Position numbers and translations under genes: made by a program. From contig CAIFEZ010000001.1 of the NCBI GenBank assembly GCA_903789595.1, forward strand, positions 162,243 through 226,242: a stretch of 64,000 nt of DNA, in the 5' to 3' direction. Positions 41,235 to 49,466 of the stretch are shown here, one piece after another; the first letter of the stretch is position 1; every line of letters begins with the position of its first letter. Under the pieces are notes generated by a model, which saw nothing but the letters and a program-made list of their open reading frames with translations, was not told where the DNA came from and made no database searches. Origin of the DNA: an uncultured eubacterium 1-6. Lineage in GTDB: Bacteria; Bacillota; Clostridia; Lachnospirales; Lachnospiraceae.

Positions 41235-42419
41235 GTGGAAAATAAAAAAAGTGCCGGCAGATGGCTGATCCTTCTTCTGCTGCTGGCGTCATTTGCCGTC
41301 ACATTCATGACCCGGTTTGTGTGGTCGCCGGTCAGCAAAACCGTAATGGGTGAGCTGAATCTCAATAATGTGGCCGCCGGGTCCTTCATGTCGGCGTTTT
41401 TCATCGGCTATGTGATTACGCAGATCCCGGGAGGAACTCTTGCTGACAGAATCGGCGTAAGGATTACGCTGTCCGTCGGGCTGCTGATATCGGGAGCGGC
41501 AACGGTCGGCATGTCGTGGATCAGCAGCTTCGGAGCGGGACTGGCCCTCAGGGTGATAACGGGACTCGGAGCGGGCGTAGTCATGAGCTGCTGCACGAAG
41601 GTGATCAGCGAAAATTTTGAACAGAAGGACCGGGGTATCGCCTTCGGCATTTTGCTGGTAGGGCCGACACTCGGGCTTACACTGGCGAATAAGATGGGAG
41701 CGGCGCTTCTGACTGCCTACAGCTGGAGAACTGCATTTCGTGCTGTCGGGTATATTGCGATTGCAATTGCAGTTCTTGCGGCGCTGTTCATCCGGAACAC
41801 AAAGTCGAAGGGAGGGGTCAAGCCGAATCTGCTGACCGGAATCCGGATTGTGTTCACAACGAGAAATCTGATCTGTGTGTGTTTTGGCGGTTTTTTCTAC
41901 ATGTTCCTGAATCTCGGCGTTTCTACCTGGGCGAATACCTATCTGAACAATCTCGGTATGAGCGCGAATCAGGCCGCGAACATTATGACGATCTACAGCA
42001 TCGGCGGCGTCATAGGATCGCTTCTCACCGGGATCATTGTAAGAAGCTTTCATCTGAGCATGAAAAAATATCTGATTGTGGTGTATGTGCTGATCTCGGT
42101 GTTCACGGTTCTGTTCGGAAATACGACGGATACAGCTGCTCTCTTCATCATCGGATTCTTGTATGGGTTCCTGACCTACCTTCCGAATGCGCATCTGAAT
42201 GCACTTGTTACTAAGTATACGCCTTCGGGACTGTCGGCCTCTACCATGGGAGTGCAGAACTGCGTATTCCAGATGGCATCGATACTGTCGCCGATGATCG
42301 TCGGAGGAATTGTAGACAAAACGGGAAATTTCAGCGCGTGCTGGATCACGCTTGCAATTGTCAATCTCGCGGGCGTCATCTTCTGGTCGTTCCTGAAAGG
42401 AGAGCAGAAGACTGCCTGA
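41235..42419 (+). CDS. MFS transporter (12 TM), operon partner of the UroD-like gene
   Basis: A 394-residue carrier with 12 membrane segments. 'SPVSKTVMGELNLNNVAAGSFMSAFFIGYVITQIPGGTLADRIGVR' contains the MFS loop 2-3 motif (G-x-LaDRiG-x-R), as in the organic-anion/phthalate permease group. The GTG at 41235 is preferred: AGGAGG lies 8 nt upstream, whereas ATG 41196 has none. It follows the UroD-like gene by 41 bp. It probably brings in the substrate for that enzyme, perhaps a methylated aromatic or betaine-type acid, by inference from family habits. Confidence 0.85.
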   Translation: MENKKSAGRWLILLLLLASFAVTFMTRFVWSPVSKTVMGELNLNNVAAGSFMSAFFIGYVITQIPGGTLADRIGVRITLSVGLLISGAATVGMSWISSFGAGLALRVITGLGAGVVMSCCTKVISENFEQKDRGIAFGILLVGPTLGLTLANKMGAALLTAYSWRTAFRAVGYIAIAIAVLAALFIRNTKSKGGVKPNLLTGIRIVFTTRNLICVCFGGFFYMFLNLGVSTWANTYLNNLGMSANQAANIMTIYSIGGVIGSLLTGIIVRSFHLSMKKYLIVVYVLISVFTVLFGNTTDTAALFIIGFLYGFLTYLPNAHLNALVTKYTPSGLSASTMGVQNCVFQMASILSPMIVGGIVDKTGNFSACWITLAIVNLAGVIFWSFLKGEQKTA

Positions 42420-42603
42420 GGTTCAGAAAAATTTAAGATACTCAATAACATATGTCCGTCAATAACGTTATGATACAGAGTACGCTTGAAGGGCAGGGAT
42501 TTCAAAGTTCTGGTCAATGCTTCTGGTAAATGGTGAGAAAAAAGGCAGAACTGACTTCTCTGTTTGGAATGTAATGAAACTGAAAATATGATTACCGAAC
42601 AGG

Positions 42604-42631
42604 CATCGGCTTTATAGCCGGTGCTATTTTG
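42604..42631 (+). terminator. Rho-independent terminator
   Basis: GCATCGGCT (42604-42612) pairs with AGCCGGTGC (42617-42625, one wobble) around a TTAT loop, then TATTTT. It is the only clear element in the 362-bp gap 42420-42781; no purine or other riboswitch was recognised there. Confidence 0.75.
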
Positions 42632-42781
42632 ATGCAAATAAGAGCGGCGAAAACAGATGAAATGGCAAGACAAAAAAGTCGTATTGACCTTATCCGAATG
42701 ATGGATGAATTTTTTTCAGTTCTGTGTTAGTATGGATAAGAATTTGTCAAGATGCAGAAAAGCATTGAGGGGGAAGGTTTT

Positions 42782-43864
42782 ATGGATAAAAAGATTTATA
42801 TTGAAAAAGAGTTCTCGGAACAGGGAGTCGACTGCTATACGCTGAATGGGGCAGATTATCTCAATCACTATTACATCGTCTCGGAGTCGGAGACCAGAAA
42901 GCTGATGAATACGCCGGAGATTGTCGGCTATGAGGTGTATCGCTGCATGCTGCCCGCCACATCGCAGATGATGTATTACTTCAAGGAGAACGGGAAGGTG
43001 TCTTGCGCAAATATTCTCTCAATTTTGCGCGGTGCATTGAACTATCCGCTCGAAGAGGCCTGCTACCGGGAGCATGTCCGGATTCACGATATCAGCTTTT
43101 TGTCCAGCGAACGCGTCTTTAATGAAGAGGAGCTTGCAGGCCTGAAGATCAAGTATTCCAAGCTGACCATGGTTCCGGACAGCACCCTGCTGATCGGTGA
43201 CATCATTGCTTCGGGCGAAACGCTGATTCACTGTCTGAAGTATGTGACCGATTTTTACAGGGCAAGCGGCGCGGCGCTTCGGAACATTATTCTCTTCACA
43301 ATCGGCGGAACAAAGGCCATCGATATTCTTGAGCGGCTGACGGAGGAATTCCGGACGTTCTGGCCTGAGTTTGAGGGCTTCTACTGCGTTTTCTATGAGG
43401 GTATTTTCAGCACCTACCAGGATAAGGGCGTGTCCGGGATCAATATCCCCGACGTCGATTTCTACTGGAAGGACGGGATTATCTCGCCGGAATTCCGCAG
43501 GGTGACGCTTTCGATGCGCGACCCGCTTTTCGAGAAGTGCATCATCTACGACGGAGGCGCCCGCCGCTATGAGATTCATGAGCATGTGGACGAGGTGCTG
43601 GGATTCTGGAAGGGGATTCGAGACCGGGCGGAGAGTATCGACAGGAAGGAACTTCTTGATGAAAAACTGGGACACCGGACGCCGATCACCTACAGGGACT
43701 GGGTCGAGGACTGTCACTACGGACATCTGAATCCGAGCAAGACGCAGTGGCTGTATCAGCAGGAGCTCGGCTATATTGAGAGTTTGAAGAAAGTGGATCT
43801 CAGGGAAATCGCAGAGGAGAGAATCGGGGAATTCACCGATGCGCTGAAGAAGTATATTATATGA
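42782..43864 (+). CDS. Phosphoribosyltransferase-like protein of unknown role
   Basis: A 360-residue protein. The middle has a type I PRTase-like core: 'VSCANILSILRGALNYPLEEAC' and 'DSTLLIGDIIASGETLIHCL', which resembles the PRPP-binding motif (D-[DE]-x-x-[ST]-G-x-T) although the second acidic residue is Ile. The last about 130 residues ('YDGGARRYEIHEHVDEVLGFW...HYGHLNPSKTQWLYQQE') are not recognised. It has no signal peptide. ATG 42782 follows GGGGGAAGG. Its neighbour is a nucleobase permease, so a role in base or nucleoside salvage, or a sensor of PRPP, is an inference only. Confidence 0.6.
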   Translation: MDKKIYIEKEFSEQGVDCYTLNGADYLNHYYIVSESETRKLMNTPEIVGYEVYRCMLPATSQMMYYFKENGKVSCANILSILRGALNYPLEEACYREHVRIHDISFLSSERVFNEEELAGLKIKYSKLTMVPDSTLLIGDIIASGETLIHCLKYVTDFYRASGAALRNIILFTIGGTKAIDILERLTEEFRTFWPEFEGFYCVFYEGIFSTYQDKGVSGINIPDVDFYWKDGIISPEFRRVTLSMRDPLFEKCIIYDGGARRYEIHEHVDEVLGFWKGIRDRAESIDRKELLDEKLGHRTPITYRDWVEDCHYGHLNPSKTQWLYQQELGYIESLKKVDLREIAEERIGEFTDALKKYII

Positions 43865-43911
43865 ATTTCCTTTTAACAGCAGGCAGTTCTCTGGCAGATG
43901 GGCCGGAAATC

Positions 43912-43931
43912 CCTGTCAGCAATGTGACAGG
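43912..43931. terminator. Small perfect hairpin before the permease gene
   Basis: CCTGTCA (43912-43918) and TGACAGG (43925-43931) pair around a 6-nt loop. No T-run follows, so it may be a processing or regulatory hairpin instead of a terminator. Confidence 0.35.
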
Positions 43932-44005
43932 CATATACACATTATAGAATGCTTTAAAGTGTGGAACGGTGTATCGCATCAATATTTTAGAATGAGGGAG
44001 AAAAA

Positions 44006-45271
44006 ATGAGCACCAGGAATCTGAACCAGCAGGAAACAACCGTGGATATTGACTATGCCGAGCAGTCTGTGCCGGTCGGTCAGAGGCAGAGCTTTTTGAC
44101 AATGTTTATGATTATGCTTGGCTTTACGTTCTTCTCGGCGAGCATGTGGGTCGGACAGGAGATGGCGAAGGGACTTGATTTTTACGGCTTTCTCGGTTCG
44201 CTGTTTCTCGGAGGAGCGATTCTGGCCGTGTACACAGGCCTTCTTGGGTATGTCGGAGCCAGAACCGGAATGAGTCTGGATCTGATGAGCCGCCGTGCCT
44301 TCGGTCTGAAGGGAAGCTATCTTCCGTCCGCTATGATCAGCTTCACGCAGATCGGGTGGTTCGGTGTCGGTGTTGCAATGTTCGCGATTCCGGTGGCGAA
44401 TGAGCTGCTTGGCGGCAGCAGACTTGCGGAGTGGATTCTTGTGCTTGTGGCCGGCGCCTGCATGACCTCTTCGGCGTATTTCGGAATCAAATCGCTGACA
44501 ATCGTGAGTTATATCGCGGTACCGCTTGTGGCGATCCTCGGAACCGTAGCCATGATTCTTGCGGTTCAGAGAGGAGACGGTACGCTGATCAGCCAGTTCG
44601 CGAAATCAAGCGGCACGCTCACGGTGATCGGAGGAGCCGGGATGGTGATCGGGTCTTTCGTCTCCGGCGGAACGGCCACGCCGAATTTCTCCAGATTCGC
44701 GAGAAACGCCCGTCAGGGCGTCATCACGACGGTTGTCGCCTTTTTTATCGGAAATTCGCTGATGTTCTTCTTCGGCGCGATTTCTTCGATTTATGTCGGA
44801 GGAAACGATATTTTCGAGGTGATGATCAACCTGAATCTGTTTTATCTGGCGGTTCTTGTGCTTGGCCTGAATATCTGGACGACGAATGACAATGCGCTCT
44901 ATTCGGCGGGACTGGGCCTTGCGAACATATTCGGGCAGAAGAAGAAACCGATGGTCCTGATCTCCGGCGTGATCGGAACGGTGACAGCTGTATGGCTCTA
45001 CTGGAATTTTACACACTGGCTCAATATTCTGAACTGCACTCTTCCGCCGATCGGAATCATCCTGATTCTGGACTATTTCCTGCACAAGAAAAATTATACT
45101 GATGACTTCCGGGATTTTTCGACTGTCAACTGGTTCTCCGTCATCGGCGTTATCGCCGGAGCCCTGGGAGCGAATATCATCACAGCGGGCATCCCGTCGA
45201 TCACCGGAATGCTGGTGGCGGCGATCATATATCTGATCGGATATTTCACTTCGGGGAAGAACAGGGCCTGA
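44006..45271 (+). CDS. Cytosine/nucleobase permease, NCS1 (CodB-like)
   Basis: A 421-residue NCS1 carrier with about 12 membrane segments. Matching features include 'VPVGQRQSFLTMFMIMLGFTFFSASMWVGQEM' (TM1), 'GYVGARTGMSLDLMSRRAFG', 'FTQIGWFGVGVAMFA' and 'SGGTATPNFSRFARNARQG', all like Escherichia coli CodB. It imports cytosine or a related base with H+/Na+. There is no codA (deaminase) next to it; the PRTase-like gene upstream may be the partner. AGGGAG precedes ATG 44006. Confidence 0.88.
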   Translation: MSTRNLNQQETTVDIDYAEQSVPVGQRQSFLTMFMIMLGFTFFSASMWVGQEMAKGLDFYGFLGSLFLGGAILAVYTGLLGYVGARTGMSLDLMSRRAFGLKGSYLPSAMISFTQIGWFGVGVAMFAIPVANELLGGSRLAEWILVLVAGACMTSSAYFGIKSLTIVSYIAVPLVAILGTVAMILAVQRGDGTLISQFAKSSGTLTVIGGAGMVIGSFVSGGTATPNFSRFARNARQGVITTVVAFFIGNSLMFFFGAISSIYVGGNDIFEVMINLNLFYLAVLVLGLNIWTTNDNALYSAGLGLANIFGQKKKPMVLISGVIGTVTAVWLYWNFTHWLNILNCTLPPIGIILILDYFLHKKNYTDDFRDFSTVNWFSVIGVIAGALGANIITAGIPSITGMLVAAIIYLIGYFTSGKNRA

Positions 45272-45402
45272 ATCGGTATAATTTCAGGCTGCCGATCTGT
45301 GCGTTCGGGATGTATCAGAGAAAGAAATCTGTACATCCGGGAATCTTTTCTGTATGATGTCTGCTGCAGTTGGGAGCTGTTTCAAGATAAAGTATTGCGT
45401 TT

Positions 45403-46050
45403 TCAATGATTCGATAGTATTTTAAGAAACTTTTCCGCTGATTCGGGCCGCTGTGTATTTCGAAGGATCCCGGCGTACACCGGAGCTGAGAAGCCGGCTT
45501 TTTGGTAAATGAAAGTGCCATTCAGAGAGATGCAGTCAGACAGATAGGCCTGGCGCTGAAAGATATCACGGGTATTCTGATCCATGATGACGACGTCCAG
45601 CTTTTTGTCTGTGATCATGGCCAGAAGCTTCATCTGAGAGGCGTAGGAGTATTCATAAGACACGCCATTGTCTTCCCTGGAATCTGCCGTGGTGCTGCTG
45701 CGACCTGTGGCAGTACTGTCTGATGAATCTGCGGCAGGATCCGGAGAAGCTTCCGGCTGATCGTTTTCGATCAGTAGATTTCGTTCGTATCTTATAGTAC
45801 CGTTGGGTGATGCTCCCGGCACTTCTTCCAGGAACTGATTTGTAAGCGGATCCAGGATTTCGTCACTGATCCCGACATTCACCAGTGCAACGGTAAGCTC
45901 TGTTTTCTTTTTGGATAAAGCGGCTGTAAGGGTATAGAGCATAATCCCTGCCGCCAGGATTATGAGGAGAAAAAACCATTTATAATATTCCCACAGATAG
46001 TCAAATCTTTGCCTGCGGCTCATGCCGTGTAATCTTTCTCTGAGTTTCAT
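45403..46050 (-). CDS. Membrane-anchored extracytoplasmic protein of unknown function
   Basis: A 215-residue protein. After a basic start (MKLRERLHGMSRRQRFDYLWEYYKW) one membrane helix follows (about 27-48), and the rest should lie outside. It includes a Ser/Thr/Asp-rich linker (about 98-125) and a small C-terminal domain ('LLAMITDKKLDVVIMDQNT...YQKAGFSAPVYAGI'). Proteins beginning with the 'R-x-x-Y-x-W-x-Y-Y-K' pattern and one helix occur next to YesL-type genes in Lachnospiraceae; no function is known to me. Start 46050 follows GGAGGAAAC. Last gene of the LacI-YesL group. Confidence 0.65.
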   Translation of the reverse strand: MKLRERLHGMSRRQRFDYLWEYYKWFFLLIILAAGIMLYTLTAALSKKKTELTVALVNVGISDEILDPLTNQFLEEVPGASPNGTIRYERNLLIENDQPEASPDPAADSSDSTATGRSSTTADSREDNGVSYEYSYASQMKLLAMITDKKLDVVIMDQNTRDIFQRQAYLSDCISLNGTFIYQKAGFSAPVYAGILRNTQRPESAEKFLKILSNH

Positions 46051-46177
46051 GTTTCCTCCCGGTTTGAGCAGCTGTTCTGAGTTTCTGAATTCCTAAGGAT
46101 ATATCTGCCCGGAATCGCTGGATTTTTCATTTCCAAGTTTATATTTGTCCGGAATGGCTGTACTTCTTTCCGAGTGA

Positions 46178-46852
46178 TCATTTTGAATATTTGTATTTTT
46201 CTGCACCTTCGGGAATAATCCCGGGGGTGTTTTGTGTGCCGCGGGGATTTTCAAGCTTTCGAAATACCGGCTTCAAAAGGCAGGAGCAGAGAAATGCGGC
46301 AAATCCTTCACCCAGAAAAATGACGGGGGTAAAATAGTGAATGGCAGCGAAATAGATCAGAAAGTGAATGCCGGCCATCACAAGTGTGCAGACAGGATAG
46401 CGGATTCCAACCAGGAACGCATTTTTCAAAGTGCCTTTCCAGTCATTGTTGTAACGCGCAAGAAGAGGAAATGCATATAGGGTGATGATGCCAAATACAA
46501 TCAGAAATACAAGATACAGACCCAGGCCAATCATGAACATGGGAGTGGCAAGTGCCCGCTGGCGATAGAAACGGCCGGAGAAAAAGAACGCCGCGGCAAT
46601 CAGAATCATCAGGCAGGAAAGCTTTGTCCCCTCTCGGAAATTCTGTCGGAAGGAGTGAAAAAAATCCTGCCGGATAGAGAGACCGGTATCGTCGGCGAGC
46701 TTCTGCGTGCAGTAAAAGAGGGCGCTGGTAGAAGCTCCCAGAGTAAAGAGAGGGAGACTGCATACAAGCCATAACAGGTTCAATAGAATACAGTCGAGCA
46801 GTTTGCCAAGAAAATTCATGACCGGGTTATCCGGGTTGATGAAATGATTCAT
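46178..46852 (-). CDS. YesL/DUF624 family membrane protein
   Basis: A 224-residue protein with five or six membrane helices. 'NPVMNFLGKLLDCILLNLLWLVCSLPLFTLGASTSALFYCTQKL' is the DUF624 start, including the S-L-P-x-x-T-x-G-x-S motif. The family is found beside LplABC-type oligosaccharide ABC operons and may help carbohydrate uptake or sensing; its biochemical role is unknown. Its start overlaps the LacI stop by 4 bp and it has GGAGGAA upstream, so translation is coupled. Confidence 0.85.
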   Translation of the reverse strand: MNHFINPDNPVMNFLGKLLDCILLNLLWLVCSLPLFTLGASTSALFYCTQKLADDTGLSIRQDFFHSFRQNFREGTKLSCLMILIAAAFFFSGRFYRQRALATPMFMIGLGLYLVFLIVFGIITLYAFPLLARYNNDWKGTLKNAFLVGIRYPVCTLVMAGIHFLIYFAAIHYFTPVIFLGEGFAAFLCSCLLKPVFRKLENPRGTQNTPGIIPEGAEKYKYSK

Positions 46853-47934
46853 TTGCGTTCCTCCTTCATGCCTTCTGATGACTCTCTGAGTATCAGGTCT
46901 GTTTCACAACTGCAGGTACGGTAATTGAGATCCGGGTTTTGAATGCGGGATAAGATCAGATCTGCTGCAGTGAATCCCATGATCTGGCTGTGGATATGTA
47001 CGGTTGACAGTTTTGGCGTTATCAGGCGCGATTCTGCCGAGTCGTCAAAGCCCAGAAGCAGGACGTCATCGGGAACCTTCCGGCCGAGATGGTTCAGCGC
47101 ATGCAGCAGATCGATGGCCACAAAGTCATTCGCGCAGATAAAGGCACGGGGCAGCTTTGAAATATTTTTTATTTTTTTTATAAGATAATACTCTGCAGGA
47201 TTCGTCCCTTCCGGTACAGAGGACGTTTCCGGCTTTTCTGTAATACACCACTCTTCGTAAACCGGGAGAGAGCAGAGATACATGCTGTTCCGGTATGCCA
47301 TAAATCTTTCAAAAAAAGAACGGCAGTGCAGGGCTTCTCCAACAAATCCGATTTCGGTAATCTGGCGATTGTTCAAATGGTGAATAAACTGAGCAATACC
47401 ATCTGTGTTGTTCATAATCAGGAGGTCAGCAGGAAGCGGCGCGGCTCCGGGATCAGCTGGCGCATCCACGAAAAGAACGGGAAGCCCGGTCTGACAGATA
47501 GATCTGGCATAAGCAGAATCAAAGACCTCGATGCAAATGATGGCAGCGCAGTTTTCCAGTCTGAGAGAGGCGGGAAGCCTGTTCGCGGCGACATCCTCAG
47601 GCCTTGCGATATGCATGCTCATAGAATATCCCCGCTTAGATATCTCAAGCTGAAATTTATCGAGCATCATCGCGGAAAAATGAGAGCTGTTCAGAAACCA
47701 GGTCGTAATCAGAGCGATTTCGTTCTTGGCGGGAGCGGACGGAGAAAGGTTGTTCTGCACACTTTCCAGGTCAAGATAAGAAAACTGTTTGTAGCCCATC
47801 TCAACTGCCCGGGCAAGGATCTTCTGCCTGGTGGTGTCGGCCAGTACGCCGGTATTATTGATCGCTTTGGATACTGTATTTCTTGACAGACCCAGTGAGT
47901 CTGCAATGTCCTGAATCGTTACTCTTTTACTCAT
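46849..47934 (-). CDS. LacI-family transcriptional regulator
   Basis: A 361-residue repressor. N-terminal HTH 'VTIQDIADSLGLSRNTVSKAINNTGVLADTTRQKIL' and a periplasmic-binding-like sensor domain ('EIGFVGEALHCRSFFERFMAYRNSM', 'RAFICANDFVAIDLLHALNHLGRKVPDDVLLLGFDDS', 'LSTVHIH'). It is divergent from the oligosaccharide ABC operon and likely controls both directions in response to a sugar. Candidate operators are the 28-bp-spaced direct repeats and the TTCACGTGAA palindrome at 47954-48019 and the GCACCA-n5-TGGTGC site at 48319. Start follows GAGGAT. Confidence 0.93.
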   Translation of the reverse strand: MSKRVTIQDIADSLGLSRNTVSKAINNTGVLADTTRQKILARAVEMGYKQFSYLDLESVQNNLSPSAPAKNEIALITTWFLNSSHFSAMMLDKFQLEISKRGYSMSMHIARPEDVAANRLPASLRLENCAAIICIEVFDSAYARSICQTGLPVLFVDAPADPGAAPLPADLLIMNNTDGIAQFIHHLNNRQITEIGFVGEALHCRSFFERFMAYRNSMYLCSLPVYEEWCITEKPETSSVPEGTNPAEYYLIKKIKNISKLPRAFICANDFVAIDLLHALNHLGRKVPDDVLLLGFDDSAESRLITPKLSTVHIHSQIMGFTAADLILSRIQNPDLNYRTCSCETDLILRESSEGMKEERK

Positions 47935-47953
47935 AATAAATATCCTCGATTGA

Positions 47954-48019
47954 AATGTTCTGTTCTATATTCCATGTTTGCAATGTTCTGCTTTATATTC
48001 CATGTTTTATTCACGTGAA
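47954..48019. promoter_or_regulatory. Direct repeats and palindrome upstream of the LacI gene
   Basis: Two 26-bp copies (47954-47979 and 47982-48007) match at 24 positions, each ending ATATTCCATGTTT. A 10-bp palindrome TTCACGTGAA (48010-48019) with a central CG follows. These are candidate binding sites for autoregulation. The full gap 47935-48538 also has the repeat fragment at 48224 and the ABC promoter; nothing else supported. Confidence 0.55.
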
Positions 48020-48223
48020 CACTACGACAGGGAAGAGAAAAACAGCATATGCTATGTCTTTTCTTTTTTTTTAGCTGTGGCTTCTGACGCCTTATATCTG
48101 TGATACGTTTTCAGTATAATGCATCCTCTTTATGTTTGTCAAATGTAAAAATATGAATTTTACATTATTCATAATCAGTGGCTGCTGTTCATACCCAACT
48201 TTATACGTCAAGAATCTTACTCT

Positions 48224-48258
48224 CCTGCTGCCATCCGCAAACTGGCTGTAGTAAAGTT
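48224..48258. repeat. Fragment of the foldback element
   Basis: A 35-bp stretch matches the complement of 1418-1452 at 31 positions, including the run CGCAAACTGGCTGTA. Only one arm is present, so this is a partial copy. Confidence 0.65.
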
Positions 48259-48318
48259 GAAATAGTGCACATTTTTCGCAGGATGTTTTTGTTGAAGTAT
48301 TACAAATAACTCATTTTG

Positions 48319-48381
48319 GCACCAATATATGGTGCAAATGCACATTTTACAATTGACAAAACAGATGCGGTGAATTATATT
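48319..48381 (+). promoter_or_regulatory. Promoter of the ABC/GH32 operon with upstream palindrome
   Basis: TTGACA (48353-48358), 17 bp, TATATT (48376-48381) is a near-consensus promoter. A perfect palindrome GCACCA-n5-TGGTGC (48319-48335) lies 17 bp ahead of the -35 box, a place suited to an activator or the divergent LacI protein. Confidence 0.75.
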
Positions 48382-48538
48382 GGCAATTGAAGACAGAATG
48401 ATGAGACCGAGAACGAACCGGAAATTTATTTCTTTTCAGATCGAATTCCGGACAGATAACCGCGCGGACAAACCAATGGGCAATATGATGGCATGTATGC
48501 AGAAAAGTATGCACAGACAAAGAAGGAGAGATTGTGGC

Positions 48539-49453
48539 ATGGAGGAAAAGACAAGGAATAAAGGAAGAGGGCTCCTGTATTTCAGGCAGCACTGGCAGCT
48601 CTATGTGATTTTTTTAGGACCGGCGCTCGTGCTGACGTTGATTTTCAAATACGCGCCGATGGGAGGCATTCTGATCGCGTTTCAGAACTTCAACCCGATC
48701 AAGGGAATCTTCGGAAGTGAATGGGTCGGAATGAAGTATTTCAGGAGATTCCTGGAGTCGCCGGATTTCATCCGGTATCTTGTGAATACTTTGAAGCTGA
48801 GTGTCTACGGACTGCTCTGGGGGTTTCCGATCCCGATCATCCTTGCGCTCTTCCTGAATCAGATCAAGCGGACGGGAATCCGGAAGAAGATTCAGACGGT
48901 TTTATACATGCCGAATTTTGTATCGGTCATCGTGCTCTGTGGTATGGTCAGGATTCTTCTCTCTGTGACGGGACCTGTGAATGGGCTGTTCCATACCAGT
49001 ATTAATTTCATGACGATACCGGAGGCGTTCCGTCCGATCTACATCATCTCCGGAATCTGGCAGGGAGCCGGATGGGCGTCCATCATGTACACGGCGGCAC
49101 TGTCCAACGCAAGTCAGGAGCTCCGCGAAGCGGCATCCCTGGACGGCGCGAACATCTGGCAGCAGATTCGGGTTGTTGACTGGCCGGCAATCAAGGATAT
49201 GGTTGTCATTCAGTTCATCCTCCAGGCAGGCAACATCATGAGCATCGGATTTGAGAAAGCCTATGCGCTGCAGACGGATATGAATCTGAAATCCGCGGAA
49301 ATTATTGCGACCTATGTGTACAAGAAGGGACTTCTCGACGGAGACTACAGCTTCTCGACGGCTGTCGGATTGTTCAATACAGTGATCAACGTCATACTTT
49401 TGATCGCGGTCAACAAGATCGTAGAGAAGATGAATGACGGCCAGGGAATATGA
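48539..49453 (+). CDS. Carbohydrate ABC transporter permease 1 (LplB/UgpA type)
   Basis: A 304-residue permease with six membrane segments. 'YVIFLGPALVLTLIFKYAPMGGILIAFQNFNPIKGIFGSEWVGMKYF' is the typical start of LplB-type subunits, and 'LREAASLDGANIWQQIRVVDWP' is the EAA loop that touches the ATPase. ATG 48539 follows AAGGAG by 10 nt; the open frame before it overlaps the promoter. It is the first gene of the ABC-permease, lipoprotein, GH32 operon. No ATPase gene is in the window; these systems commonly share a general MsmX-like ATPase. Confidence 0.92.
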   Translation: MEEKTRNKGRGLLYFRQHWQLYVIFLGPALVLTLIFKYAPMGGILIAFQNFNPIKGIFGSEWVGMKYFRRFLESPDFIRYLVNTLKLSVYGLLWGFPIPIILALFLNQIKRTGIRKKIQTVLYMPNFVSVIVLCGMVRILLSVTGPVNGLFHTSINFMTIPEAFRPIYIISGIWQGAGWASIMYTAALSNASQELREAASLDGANIWQQIRVVDWPAIKDMVVIQFILQAGNIMSIGFEKAYALQTDMNLKSAEIIATYVYKKGLLDGDYSFSTAVGLFNTVINVILLIAVNKIVEKMNDGQGI

Positions 49454-49466
49454 GGAGGAAAATGTC

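Noticed and set aside
42420..42781. Possible purine or pyrimidine riboswitch before the PRTase-like gene
   Set aside because: Only a simple terminator hairpin was seen; the conserved purine-aptamer loops were not recognised.
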